Of a stretch of DNA of 64,000 bases, positions 40,842-52,324 are shown in pieces. A program made the translations under genes and the position numbers. The notes beneath the pieces were generated by a model that searched no databases, was not told the origin of the DNA, and saw only the letters and a program-made list of their open reading frames with translations. The DNA is from Xiphydria camelus (taxonomy: Eukaryota; Arthropoda; Insecta; Hymenoptera; Xiphydriidae): the NCBI GenBank assembly GCA_963678675.1, contig OY783198.1, positions 18,090,684 to 18,154,683 of the forward strand. The letters run 5' to 3'. Numbering within the stretch: position 1 is the stretch's first letter; every line of letters starts with the position of its first letter.

Positions 40842-42497
40842 TCACACACTGATAGTGCGAAACACGTTAAATCCCGAATGTGCCGTTGAGATGAGGGTGC
40901 CAGGGCACTGAGGATGCCAGTGCAGCTCCTTTACGTCCGTTTGACCCTGATGAATGAATAGGAGCTGTGGCGGTAGACCCGACAACTCGTCGTTCTGCGA
41001 AGCATCGCTCTGATCGACTTCCACAGAAAGATCCCACTGAGCAATTTGATCGTCCGCTCCTCCGGAAGCAAACACTGTAGCCTCTTCGGGATGCCACTCT
41101 ACAGTCGTAACAGGCGCTGTGTGTTGCTTGAATGTCGCTACTGCGGTTCCACCGTTCGAGCCAAACTGCCGCAAGTCCCAGATACGAAGCATGCCATCGT
41201 CGCCGCCAGATACGAGGAATCTCGTCTCTTTGCGATTCCATGAGATGACGTTCACGTCCGATGTGTGGGCTTCGGAGGCTGTCAGCATACAGGCTGATTG
41301 TGGATTCGCCCTCGTGTCCCATATCCTTATGCTGCACAAATGACACAAGTGTATTATACGGTATATAATAAAAATCACAGTCAGTACGAACCTTTTATCG
41401 ACGGAACAAGAAGCCAGTACGTTTCTTTCGTTAGGAGACCATTGAAGATCCTCGACGCTTTGTGGCGCATGTGAATTGTAGGGCCTCTGGTCCACGTGTA
41501 GAGAAAAGTCACCTGTGCCGCCGTCAGAGTTACGCCAAATGTGAATATTACCTTTACAATCGCCAGAGGCGAGAGTGCCCGCCTCTGTTTGGCACCAATC
41601 CAGAGCAAAGCCCTCGCTGAGGTGGCCTTTAAAAGTCATTAGCGGTGTGGAAGCTCCTTCTCCTTTCTCACTCTTTTTACGATACGAAGCAAGTAGAGCG
41701 TTATCTTCCAAAGCTCTCAATTGTTCGTCCAAGGACCAAATGTTTACTCGGCCTAATTCGCTCCAACTTGCGGCTAATGTGGTGCCTCTAACTTGTGTAC
41801 ACCTGCCAACATAACATAGTCAGTCTTTAATTTAATACCTCTTAGATTATGTGAAATAATAAAATACGTATTTATAAAAAAGATTGTATCGCAAGGAAAG
41901 ACAAGTGCATATTAAGGAATTCAATTTAAATGTTGCTGCTTATTAAAGTTAATAAGAGTCTTAAACAAATGAAAAGGTGGAATAACAAACTTACCTTATC
42001 CTATTTACACATCCTTGATGCTTTATCGTTGCGACTGTCATCACTGGAGTTTTCGTCTCGTCCTCATCGTTATCCGAATCGCTCGATTCGTCATCGGAGT
42101 CGTCTTCTCTTCGACCAGTTCCAATGAGGTTGGACATCTTCATCACGATTAAATTATTAACGTGCGTCTGTGCAGCTTGAGTGCCAGCTACGAGGTACAT
42201 GCTCATAGGGTAATTTTCACGCGAATTGCCATAATCATCGCGAATTACATCAAAACTGAGGCAGGGTGCTCCGGTTTGCGCTTGATGTAACATACGATAC
42301 GCAGATTTGTCCACGACCAATTCCTCTCCTTTCTTCAATGCTTGTCCAGGCAAATAGACTTTCTTTTCAGTCTTGACATCTCCATTTACATCTTTTTCTT
42401 CATCTTCTTCATTGATTTCTTCCATAGATTCTTCGTCCACACTATCGGAGTCTTCGTCTTCGCCTTGCTGAATACCATCCATTACTTCTTCTTCCAT
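40842..42497 (-). CDS. GRWD1, glutamate-rich WD-repeat protein
   Basis: A nucleolar histone-binding WD protein (yeast Rrb1 family) that acts in ribosomal protein L3 assembly and ribosome biogenesis. Minus-strand exons are 42497-41995, 41802-41392 and 41331-40842 (467 residues; human 446). The N-terminal acidic stretch (about residues 8-40) is followed by VYLPGQALKKGEELVVDKSAY and TGAPCLSFDVIRD, the family signature. WD repeats follow, including SEGFALDWCQTEAG, SVEDLQWSP, IRIWDTRA, VNVISWNR, LRIWDLRQF and VEWHPEEA. The conserved end KELHWHPQCPG and FRTISV is intact. Joins are in phase (agg split 2/1, then agc split 2/1). The second donor is gttcgt, weaker than consensus. The start is the first ATG after an in-frame stop; an upstream coding exon is not needed. 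Confidence 0.96.
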
Positions 42498-43564
42498 CTC
42501 TTCTAATGTTCCTTCGCACCGCGAAGTATGTTTAAACGTTATTTTATCGTAGGAAATATACTTATTAGTTTATTTGCAGCAATCACGAGCAACCATAACC
42601 TCAAAAATAACACCACCACTTTAAGAACAAATCACGTTCCAGTAATTTGTATCGTATGTACGTATAAATCAATGTAGCCTTTTTCTAAGCCTCGGAAGAA
42701 AGAATAATACTGATCATTCTACTAAGAAAGTAAATAGATAGACCTATTTGATCGCAACAAGAATCACGCCTTTTAACCACGTGCGAGAGACACTAGTAGA
42801 TACCCAAGTGGAGTGGTAGCAAATCGACATGCGATCCGTTTTTAAAAAATTCTTTCTTTTTGTTAAAAATACCACCCATAATATCGTAGCAATATTGCAA
42901 TAATATGGTTTCTCGTGATATCTGATGAGGAGGAATTGGTGGAATGTGTCCATTTTCTTCTAATTACTAATAATTATTTACAAGGAACAAGAAACGAAAT
43001 CAATAGTTAGCGCTACCTAGCGGTAACAATAAGCGTAGATTAGAAAAAGTAAACTTACGCCATTCACATTTACGATAAGAAAATTCGATGGCTAATAATT
43101 ATACTATTAGAGCAGCATATAATAAAAAAAACAAGAATACAATGTCTGATTGAAAAAAAATTGGAGTACCGAAATATGCGAGACAAACATATTTAAAAAA
43201 ACAGTTCAGTTATGTCTTACAAAAATAGATTTGCTACATGTATAAATAAATCCATTCTCCATTTGATTCGACCCCTCTCCCAATAATTGAAACAGTGCAA
43301 TAATAAGTACTTATTGAATTTTTCAATTCCAAATCCGCGATTTTCGACTTAGCATTGTGGTGGATCAAGAATCAGGGGTAGCTGTTCCTTTATGGACCAG
43401 TTTATTAGCAATCTATATTAATGATAATAGTAATAGTATAATTATTATAGTTTAATGTATAAAACACAGTGATAGCAATTATTGTGATCCCTGCCAAGGA
43501 CAGGGAATACAGTATAGATTCAGAGCTCAATATTGACGACCGCACGAAATTGTAGAATGTGATA
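42498..43564. other. Gap between GRWD1 and Aps
   Basis: About 1.07 kb holding the GRWD1 promoter and the Aps 3' untranslated region, AT-rich. No other gene was seen. Confidence 0.5.
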
Positions 43565-44515
43565 TTAGCTGTGCTTATTAATATGGGGATTGGTGCTAGA
43601 GTTATTTGTGAATTCGATAGGAGCAGTCGGAGTGTGCGGGTGATGGGATGGAGGAGTATTGGGATTGTTGCGCCGTGGGTTAGTATTGTGAAGACTGTGC
43701 AGGTAAGTACGCTGGACGGGCTTGTGCTGAGCGAGCTGGACAAGAGCTTCAGGTATGGAAAACCACTTGCGCTTCCGACCGATAGCTCTGGAGTCTTCCC
43801 ATTCTGGCAGTTCCTCCGTCACCCGCATTACCCATACCTGCGTTCTGTGTTTATGTTCCACATTCTGCCAACAAACGATACACCGTCGAATGACAGACCG
43901 TACGGACTGACCATCATCTGAACATCGATTTATCATCTTGCCGAATGTTTCGTAGAAATTTGATTAACGTCGTTGAGATAATCTTATTTTTTTAAACACA
44001 GCAAAATCGTCCGCAATTTAAAAAAATGTCTAAACACGCGCGTTGCTTAATAAATTCATCTTAATGACCTCGAATACGCCAAGGCAACGTCCCAGTTGTC
44101 CTAGGACACCAGCCTCCTCCCTAACCTCTCGAAGGGCCGTGACTGCCGGTTCTTCTTCCGGTTCTACGCCACCGCCTGGTACAATCCAGTTGTCAGGCCT
44201 TCGGCTCGATGTTACGAGAAGAACCTGCGTCGGATGGCCAAAAGCCAATTGCATGGAATTACCCACCTTACGGTATACCGATCTCGAATCGGCGGTACGA
44301 CGTGGGACAAAATGGAAAGCACGTGGTGATGGGGGAAAAAATGGGAAAGGGAGAATACGAAAAATCGAAAGGTGCCGGCAAGTTGTAATATTCGAGGGTG
44401 CCCTCTATTGGCCTACCTCGTCCTCGAGGTCGTTCTTGACGCAGATGCACGCCGCCCTGCGTCTATAGCCCTCCGAATCGTAGATACGGATAGAATTTGG
44501 CTTCTCCTTCACCAT
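43565..44515 (-). CDS. Diphosphoinositol polyphosphate phosphohydrolase (Nudix, Aps/NUDT3-4 type)
   Basis: Removes the beta phosphate of inositol pyrophosphates (PP-InsP5 and relatives) and can hydrolyse diadenosine polyphosphates in this family. Minus-strand exons are 44515-44417, 44224-44069 and 43864-43565, 184 residues (human DIPP1 172). Exon 1 reads MVKEKPNSIRIYDSEGYRRR and AACICV. Exon 2 carries RPDNWIVPGGG and a complete Nudix box at residues 51-73 (G, E57, R65-E66, E69-E70, G72), with the spacing GX5EX7REVXEEXGV. Exon 3 gives HKHRTQVWVM, ELPEWEDS, IGRKRKWF and HKPVQRTYL, all family landmarks. The C-terminal tail (about 35 residues) is Pro/Asn/His-rich and not conserved. The donor after exon 2 is gtcatt, a poor match, but alignment leaves little choice. 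All joins are phase 0. Confidence 0.95.
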
Positions 44516-45926
44516 ATTTGGAGATAGAGTTCAGCAAATCATCCCAGGAACTCGTAAATATTCGTCAAACGGCCAGAACGGCCATCCTGTACTCCCGCAT
44601 TGCTCTGAGAATACTCGAAGCCGACATTATGTCGACACAAATTCACTCGCTCTAACGTCTTGACGACCCCATAATCGCTAGCCCACACCCTTAAGCTCCC
44701 CCAATTTATACTTCACGCTCCGTACAATGTCGATAATCGCGGTTCACCGACTCACCACGTCTCGACTTCTATCAAGCACTCGCTATAACCTCAAAAGTTT
44801 GTGAAAGCCCTCTACCATCTCTCTCTACTCGGATACTCTCGTGGCTCTCGTGATCTTACCGGTGACCCTGAGCGCGTTCTTCGATAGATGAGAGTCTTAT
44901 AGTTATTTCGTTTTCTGCCATTGGCGAACCTGCGGAGCAAGAGCGTTCATAAACAAAATCCCTGACATTCCGCCCGGGGCTCGATGGTTCGTTGATCCAC
45001 CGTGACCTTGCAGAGGGACACTATCCCTCCCATAGTCACAAAGTAAAGACGCACATCAGTGCATTAATACTAAAGCGACATGTGGAGATAGGTGGCACAC
45101 GTACCGAAATGGCGATTGTATCATCGGCAAGATTAGCGTTGCGTATGGCTTGAGGAAAAAAAAAAAAAGATAAAAATGCTGAAAAACGCAGCCGATACGT
45201 AGCGCACACTTGATTGAGTCGTAATGTAGAGAAGGTTAAATCAGAACCTTTATTGTTACTACAGCATCAACAGCATTACGACAAGTCCTTCCCTCAAAAC
45301 TCTTATACATCCTGGCGCCCCCTTTTATGAAAGTATCAAAAATATCCTTTCTAGTGCTCGTCCCCCGACAGACAACAAAAACGATACATCGTCTCGATAG
45401 TAAAATGATTGAAAGTAAAACTAACTTATCTAAGGTAGAGCTCACCTGCTTTGCCAAGCAGATCCTTCAACTAAGCTTCGTCCTGTACCCCTTCTTCCAA
45501 AAAAAAAGAAACAATAGTAACGTTAATCACCGCTTCGCTTAACGCTAAATCGACTTCACGATGTAAAACTAATTAAAATTTATAAATATGGTACAATTGA
45601 TAGTAAGCGATAGAGCAGTAATGGATTAATTATAGATACGTATAGGTAATAGCATTGTATCGTTGAATCTTATGGCGATTTTACAAGTCCCTCGCTTAGT
45701 AGTAGAGTTAAAGATCGAATTGGGTTTCTGTCCTTAGGTTCGAATCAATTGAGTCTCGTCCGGTCGAGCGATCACCACATTCACCAATCACCATTACGGA
45801 CTAGCAGCCATCTTGACTAGTTTTTTTTAATTTCCGTCATTTTCTCCTTTCTCGGTCCCGTCGACGCGAACGTCCTGCAGGCCCGGCAACTTAATCCACT
45901 GTATCTTCCCGATCGATAAGCGCAAA
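44516..45926. other. Gap between Aps and the ZNRF-type gene
   Basis: About 1.4 kb with the Aps promoter and the ZNRF-type gene's 3' untranslated region. A poly-A stretch is near 45156-45170. No gene was recognised on the plus strand. Confidence 0.45.
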
Positions 45927-47837
45927 TCAATCACCAGGATGTTCAGGGCAACTGCGATTCACTTGAAACCACTTGTCGATGCAGCTACAACAGCATATAA
46001 ATATACTCGACACTCGCCCTTCTCTCCAACAGATTCCGATATCCGGGATGAATGCTAATTCTCAAAACTCGATCGATACGTGCAAATTTTCAAATCTGAG
46101 CAGGTAAAGAGTGAAATGCTCATACTTTTTGTGGTATATGCAGAGGCAGGGCAAGCGGGCTATCACATCTCCAGGTTGTAATTCCTCCAGGCAAATGACG
46201 CACTCTCCTTTTTCATCCGCTAGCACGTCCTCTGAAAGGCGATTGAATAAAACACTCAGCCCGATCCACAGGCATTTAATAATCATCGGATATACGAAAA
46301 GTAAAAGAGCGTACCGTTGTAGCTGAGACGTGGCTTCGTTAGACACATGACAAGGTGGCATTCTATATCGTCGGGCAGTATAAATTTGGAGCACACAGGA
46401 CATTTGAGACCTTGAACACAAATGACGAAAGGAATTCTGAATAGTTTGCTCCACCGTTCGAACGAACCAGTAAAGATGTGTACCGTAGAAAACCCGCCTA
46501 ACACGATGCGCGGGCACAACTTCTGTTTCGGACTCGTTCAGGCACGAGCTCACTATAATTCCCATAGTAAACCCGACCTAACCTAATTTGACCCATCCCT
46601 CGCGAGGATCTTCAAACCAACATGAATGACATTTCCGTAAACATTATTAATGTTGGAGATTTCTTGATGTATTATTCAAAATTTGCATGACCCGTACAGT
46701 CCATCATCGATTACACACGGTTACCAGGCCAACCACCCCGGCAACACGCGCCAAAACAAACGTCCCCCTGTTCAACCCGCAACGGCATGTCAAGATCTTG
46801 ACGCCGCGCGAACATACGCACATAACCTCACTTTCTGTCAACGAGTTAGGTTAGAGCACCGGATTCTACGACGCAGCCTATCCGACGTCATCGTTTGAAG
46901 AAACGCGCGAGAAAATGGAACGCTCGTACTTTTATCATTCAATTGTATTCTGCGAGTACATGTATGCAACGGTGACAACCACAAATAAATAGGACTTATC
47001 TATTTGCATCCCAGAATGATACCAATAAAATAGGTGAAACAAATTCTGCTTGCACATATGTTTTTTACATCTCGATCGATGATAATGCTTATCAGGGGAC
47101 TGTAACAGTTGGAACTACTTTTATACGCGAAGCTTTCACGTGATTTCTGACTGCGGAGTAACTATCGCTTTGAAGCTCTAATTTTGATGCAGTTGCAATC
47201 ACAATCGCATTACAATTGTTAAAATCCTTAAGCTCCGTCGAAGTATGCAAATTGTGTAAAGGATTGTTAGAAAAACTTTGGGATGTAAACAGATAAGATA
47301 CAGATACTAAATACTTGCATATCATTTGCATAACCTTTATACCCTCCTTAAAAGACGGCATTGCCAACCCTCGCAAAAGTTAGCACGCCAACCAATCTTT
47401 GCTTCTAATCTCGGTAAAAATTCTATCGGTCTTTGCACGTTTTTGCTGTAATTCTCACCGTTAAGAGACCAAATATGAGAAGGCAAGCTTTGAGCGGCAT
47501 AAACTCTACCGCTGTCTTCATCCGTATCATCCGAGTCGAGTTGAGATAAACCAAGCGCCTGTCCCATTCCGACACCCACTGTGGTAGCAAGAGTCGCTTG
47601 CTCACCGGAAGACAAATCGGGTACAGAGCTCAAAGAACGCGCGCGTTGTCTGCTGTCTCCAGGTACTCTGGAGGCTTGCGATTGATTTCCTTGCTGATGT
47701 TGATGCTGTAGCATTCCAACTCCACCAGGCAGTGAGCGTAAAATCGAGAATCCTTGCATCGTCGCATCATTTGTCCCTGCCGAGGACTGTCCGTTACCTC
47801 CGGCAGACTGTGCGATGGTACTTGTTTTTGCTCCCAT
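45927..47837 (-). CDS. ZNRF1/2-type RING E3 ubiquitin ligase
   Basis: Membrane-tethered E3 ligase of endosomes, lysosomes and synaptic vesicles. Minus-strand exons are 47837-47459, 46410-46315, 46231-46126 and 45984-45927, 212 residues (human ZNRF1 227). MGAKTST at the start fits N-myristoylation at Gly2. Residues 3-125 are low-complexity (Gly/Ser/Gln), ending SLPSHIWSLNG. A zinc-finger half follows (LKCPVCSKF, IECHLVMCL) and then TKPRLSYN. The RING follows: GECVICLEELQPGD, ARLPCLCIYHK and CIDKWFQVNRSCPEHPGD to the stop. Phases agree at each join (1, 1, 2 nt); the last join gives HKNCIDKWF. The small last exon holds the end of the RING, so a single-frame search would miss it. Intron 1 is about 1 kb. 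One fly-type gene usually stands for both vertebrate paralogues. Confidence 0.95.
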
Positions 47838-48511
47838 TCCAAACAGAACTACGATAACAGCTTCAGTCACAATTTGAATTTCTAAGTGGATCTTTATTGC
47901 AATTTTACCACTAATTGCAATTTCAAATTGGCAGTGAACTTCGCACTAGCACCGTTCTTGAAGATAACGCGTTTTTCTTGCACCTCACAGACACGCACTC
48001 GAAACTTTGAGCAATACCCGCAAGACGTTTACAACACTCTGGGATTTGGTTTAGGCCGAAATTTTGCAAACTCTTGCCACGATAAGCAAATCATTTCGTC
48101 CGCGAGCATAACAGCGGCTCATCGCGCAAAACATCCCCCGACATCTTACGATAAACTTCCTAGAAAGTCAAAGGTCTCGGCGAACGCAGACATTCCAATT
48201 CACGGTAGCCTCCGCTCCGTTTCGATTACGAACGAATTCCCTATACGGATAGGCATGGTAGAATTGCATGAAAAAACACACTTCCGATTTTCAAGGAGAA
48301 TTAAGGAAATGATGAAGGGATCGCTGAAAAGTGAAGTTGCCTTACAAGACAAATTTAAAACGTATATCGCGACATATATTTTTATAAATACAAATATCGT
48401 GACTTATTTACAAGTATGTATGTTATAAAAATATCTAAATGGAGATCAATGACTTTTATAAAGACGCGATGTGTTTGGGAACGTGAAAATGGCACATATT
48501 TGGTAAATTAG
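47838..48511. other. Gap between the ZNRF-type gene and oxt
   Basis: Holds the ZNRF-type gene's promoter and the oxt 3' untranslated region. A plus-strand open frame at 47886-48428 has no recognisable domain and is not called. Confidence 0.5.
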
Positions 48512-51500
48512 TTATTTTTGACATAGATTTTGAATATCAGCCTTTAGGTCCGGGCTCAATGAGCTCCAGTCAGTATCAGAACATTTTTGTAGCTTTCCCT
48601 TGGATTTGGGCAGGTCAGTGGCGTAACATATTTTGTCAATTTCGTAATATTCCGATACCAAAGCATCTATCCACTGTTCTAGTTTGAAACCAACTCGCTC
48701 TTCGACATCGGCGGAATTAACATTGGGCTCTTGAAATTTCATAGTTTTCAAATAATTCGTCCACTTTTCATTGACGTCTTCAACTTGATAAGAACTAGAT
48801 GGTCCATTGTGTATCTCCCTGGCCTTTTGAGAATCGATCTTTTTATTTTTCCAATATGCCAGCGGTATTACTAAGAAATTCATTTTGGCTACTAATGTAT
48901 ACTCGGATACGAGCAATAGATGCCAAGTACCGATAACCAGCTCTTCACTGATATGCGGCTTCACGTGACCCTTCTGCAATCGAAATGGTAATAAGAAGCA
49001 TCTCAAACTACTAAATACCTATAATTTACTGATTTGAGTTTTCTTGCAAATATATTACCAATGCTGTGTCTTCCAATTGCAATTGATTTACGTCTGCCAA
49101 GCACCCACGAGGATCCACCCACAAAACGGTTACATTTTGCGGTGTTAACAATCCAGGATCGAATTCGTACATCAAAACCGGACTCGAAAGCGGGCCTATA
49201 CCACCAACGAAATTTCTAAATCTTTGTTCTTTTTGATCGTAATCCGTGTTTACAGAAAGTCGTTGTATTTTTCCCAGCCACGTTCTGCCGGCAGTAAAAT
49301 TACGTTTCAGAGAAATTAAAGACTCGATTCTCTCAGGGAATTCACTTTGAAACGTTGACGATTCGAACATTTTCGTATTCACTTCCGCTCGTATCAGAAT
49401 GCCAGCAAAACTATTTTCCCGAAAGTACGCGGTTGTCTCCAGGAGCTTTACTTCTCCGATATCCGCTTGAAACTTTCGAAATGAAAGTCTAGCCAGAGCA
49501 TTTGATACTGTTAACAGTGTATCATCCGCAAGGGGACTTAGATCGGTGTGATGATACGAACTCTGCCAGTACTTATCGTAACCTTTCATTTTGGCAGTCG
49601 CATTGGCTCTATTAGGGTACAGCCACTCTTCGACTCTGTCTATTATTCTTTGATCAATAACTGGTTCGAATTTCCTAGCGAAGAATAAATTTCGATCCGC
49701 TGTATTTCGTATCCGACTAAAATCCTCGAGCTTAAAATCGTTTGGACTGCAGCCACACCAATCGACTACCGCTCTGTACTGGCATTTGCAGCCTAGCTTT
49801 CTTTTCCAATTAGTTACGTGTAAATTGTTATCGATATATGTGTCGCAAAACTTTGAATTGCGAAGAACGGTGTGAAAGAACGATTCTGCCGGTAGTAAAG
49901 TATACTTGTATACTTTGAAAAGTTCCTCCACCAAAGAGTCCAAATTAGATTTAGTAACGTATTCCACAAAGTCCCGACTCAACGCGACCCAATCACTACC
50001 TCCGTCAATTTGTATACCTGTAACGCACAGATTTAAATGTATTTACATAAAATCATGTATACATTTCAATAAAATCGTAATTACTCTACCATTCGGTAAT
50101 TTTCGATCTCCTATCCGCCACATGTGCGCCTCGCATTCCACAAAAGTTTGATCTAACCCTTGTTTCTTAATGAACCGTTGGACCTCTCGACCATGCGATT
50201 TCACGAAATTCATATCCTTGTTCCAAGTGAGAAATTCAGTGAGACGAGTATTAGTTTTGACAGGAAAGTCGGATTCGGAAAGATTAACAAGAAAATCCCA
50301 AGGATGTGGATCCGCGAGCATCTCGTGGGCAGAACTTAAAAGCGTAGTCAAAAGGCTTGCTCCACCCCAAATGCTAGCGTGTCGTAACCCTTGTCCCTTT
50401 GCCACTCTGATGTTCTTTTCTTTGCAACTCCTTTCGACTTCTAACATTTCTCTGTACAAATAATCTTGTCTCTGAAAGTAAGCGTGCACTATACAATACA
50501 GATTCCATTATTGCACCATCAAGTACTACATTAGCTAAATTCGGTCTACCTACCGCGTCGACGTGAATATAAAACAAATGAGTCGGTTGATAGAGAATAC
50601 TGATAAGTCTTTTAACTTGACGACTGGCTCTACCATTGACTGTCAATAGATATGCTATACGTGCTGGTTTCTCTTTTCCAGCTCGTGAACTAGAGTTCCT
50701 TGCTTCTTGCGGCTTGAATCCTACAAAAATATACTGGCTTAAAAGCTATATTTTTCAAGAAAAAACTTTTAATAATAGATGAAACTAGTTACTTCATGCA
50801 ATTATATATAACAGAATCAGATTTCTTACTTTGAATGCCCGTAGAGAAGATATTAATAGTCAAATAGCCTCCGCAGGTTAACTTTGGGTCCCCAGGACAT
50901 TTCATGTTGCAACTGGAATCTGGTAAATGCCTTGCTTGTGAAGGCTCATCCATTCCACAAAAGCACTCGACTCTGTAATGATAAATACAGATTTGTGATA
51001 ATTTTGATTTAAAAAATGAACTAGATCAAATGTAAGCCATGAATTTTCAATACTAACGAGTATTCGACACCGGCATACGGATATCCTGATTGCATACACA
51101 TATACGCGCATCTTTCTGGTGAATTGTTCCCCTTGTTAACCATGTAGTATCCGCTAAGCACTCGCATTGTATTATCATCTTTAAAACATCCTAAACTCTT
51201 TGGCACCTTTGCGAAACCTGGAGAGTGAGCGCACGATGACTGTATCCTATTAGGATACAATAAACCTTGTTGACTAAGGCACGTCACATTGACAATGCGT
51301 TGCTTGCAGATTTGACTTTGCGCACGTGTCACCGCGCTAATTGCCTCTCTACTAGTAACATCACAGGCAGGTGTAAAGTTCAACAACTTCAAATCCAACT
51401 TGACTTTTGTCGTACGGTTGCGATGAATTTGCAAAGATTTATTTGGGTTCTCTCGTTTATCAGGAGGTAGTTTCAATTGACGCGCAGCTTTCGCTAAACC

Positions 51501-51936
51501 CTCCTCTTCCTCAGGCTGGGAGGATCCTCCCTGATAATAGATAATAGATTCCATGAAATAAAGCATCAAGGATAGACAGGGCGAGGAAGTAAGGTGGACG
51601 GTTACACGTGGAAATAATACAATGCTTGACTATATTGAAATCATTTCTGAATAAACGAATAAAGTAGATAAAAGGTACTCTGAAAAATGCAAAATTGTAT
51701 TCATGAAACGTCTAAACCCGCTTGTTTGGAAATGGAGAAGTTGAGGTTAAACAAGAGGATCTTACCTCTCCCGAGGAGAGCCGAGCGGGCCTTCGACTTT
51801 CATTTTCGAGGGCCAGGAACACATACGCCAGATACACCTGTACGCACAGTATAGTTACGCCGAATACAAAAAATATTCGGTATTTTCGCAAACAACTCGA
51901 TGACCTGCCATCAAGTTGACCTTTAATCACGGCCAT
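48512..51936 (-). CDS. oxt: Peptide O-xylosyltransferase (glycosaminoglycan initiation)
   Basis: Transfers xylose from UDP-xylose to serines of proteoglycan core proteins, the first step of heparan and chondroitin sulfate chains, in the Golgi lumen. Minus-strand exons are 51936-51766, 51530-51058, 50972-50830, 50720-50554, 50471-50090, 50017-49059 and 48973-48512, 918 residues (human XYLT1 959). It has a short cytosolic tail, a signal anchor at about 21-43 ([20 protein letters not shown]), a stem, then a cysteine-rich WSC-type domain ([37 protein letters not shown]), as insect oxt has. The GT14 domain shows [94 protein letters not shown]. The join EDTAL|KGHVKPH aligns with the vertebrate C-terminal domain. 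All phases agree. The start is the ATG just before the anchor. Confidence 0.96.
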
Positions 51937-52324
51937 TTTTCTCCATTACAACATTCTACAATTATGAATCTCATCACGATATCCTCGCATTTTTTACACG
52001 TTTTCCATTAATCTCGTTTACTTTACTCGAGTGAAAAGATCAAACCACTGTACCGCTTACATAATAATCCCTCATTATTTGGTACTTGACCTATTACAAT
52101 GCAACTTCATACGCGCGCGATAGGTATAAATCGCTTTCACTTGCGAAGGTCAGGTTGCCATTCCACACGATGAAGTAGGGTCTCGCGAAGCGACGCGCAC
52201 GGCATGACGACATTGCGTAAATATTCGGCATAATAGAGGTTATGTTATAACGTCAAAGTGTCAAACTGTAGTGCGGCGTGTAGTAATTAAAATAAGAAAG
52301 AAAAACGAAAAGAAACACATAACA
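51937..52324. promoter_or_regulatory. Shared 388-bp head-to-head promoter region, oxt/ecd
   Basis: The start codons of oxt (-) and ecd (+) are 388 bp apart, so both promoters and 5' untranslated regions must lie here or overlap. No TATA box was recognised at a convincing place. Confidence 0.6.

Noticed and set aside
40867..41346. 159-codon minus-strand frame
   Set aside because: Alternative frame over GRWD1 exon 3.
43559..43921. 120-codon plus-strand frame
   Set aside because: Antisense shadow of Aps exon 3, which has clear Nudix-family sequence.
47886..48428. 180-codon plus-strand frame between the ZNRF-type gene and oxt
   Set aside because: No domain or homologue recognised; it lies in the expected promoter and 3' UTR space of two minus-strand genes.
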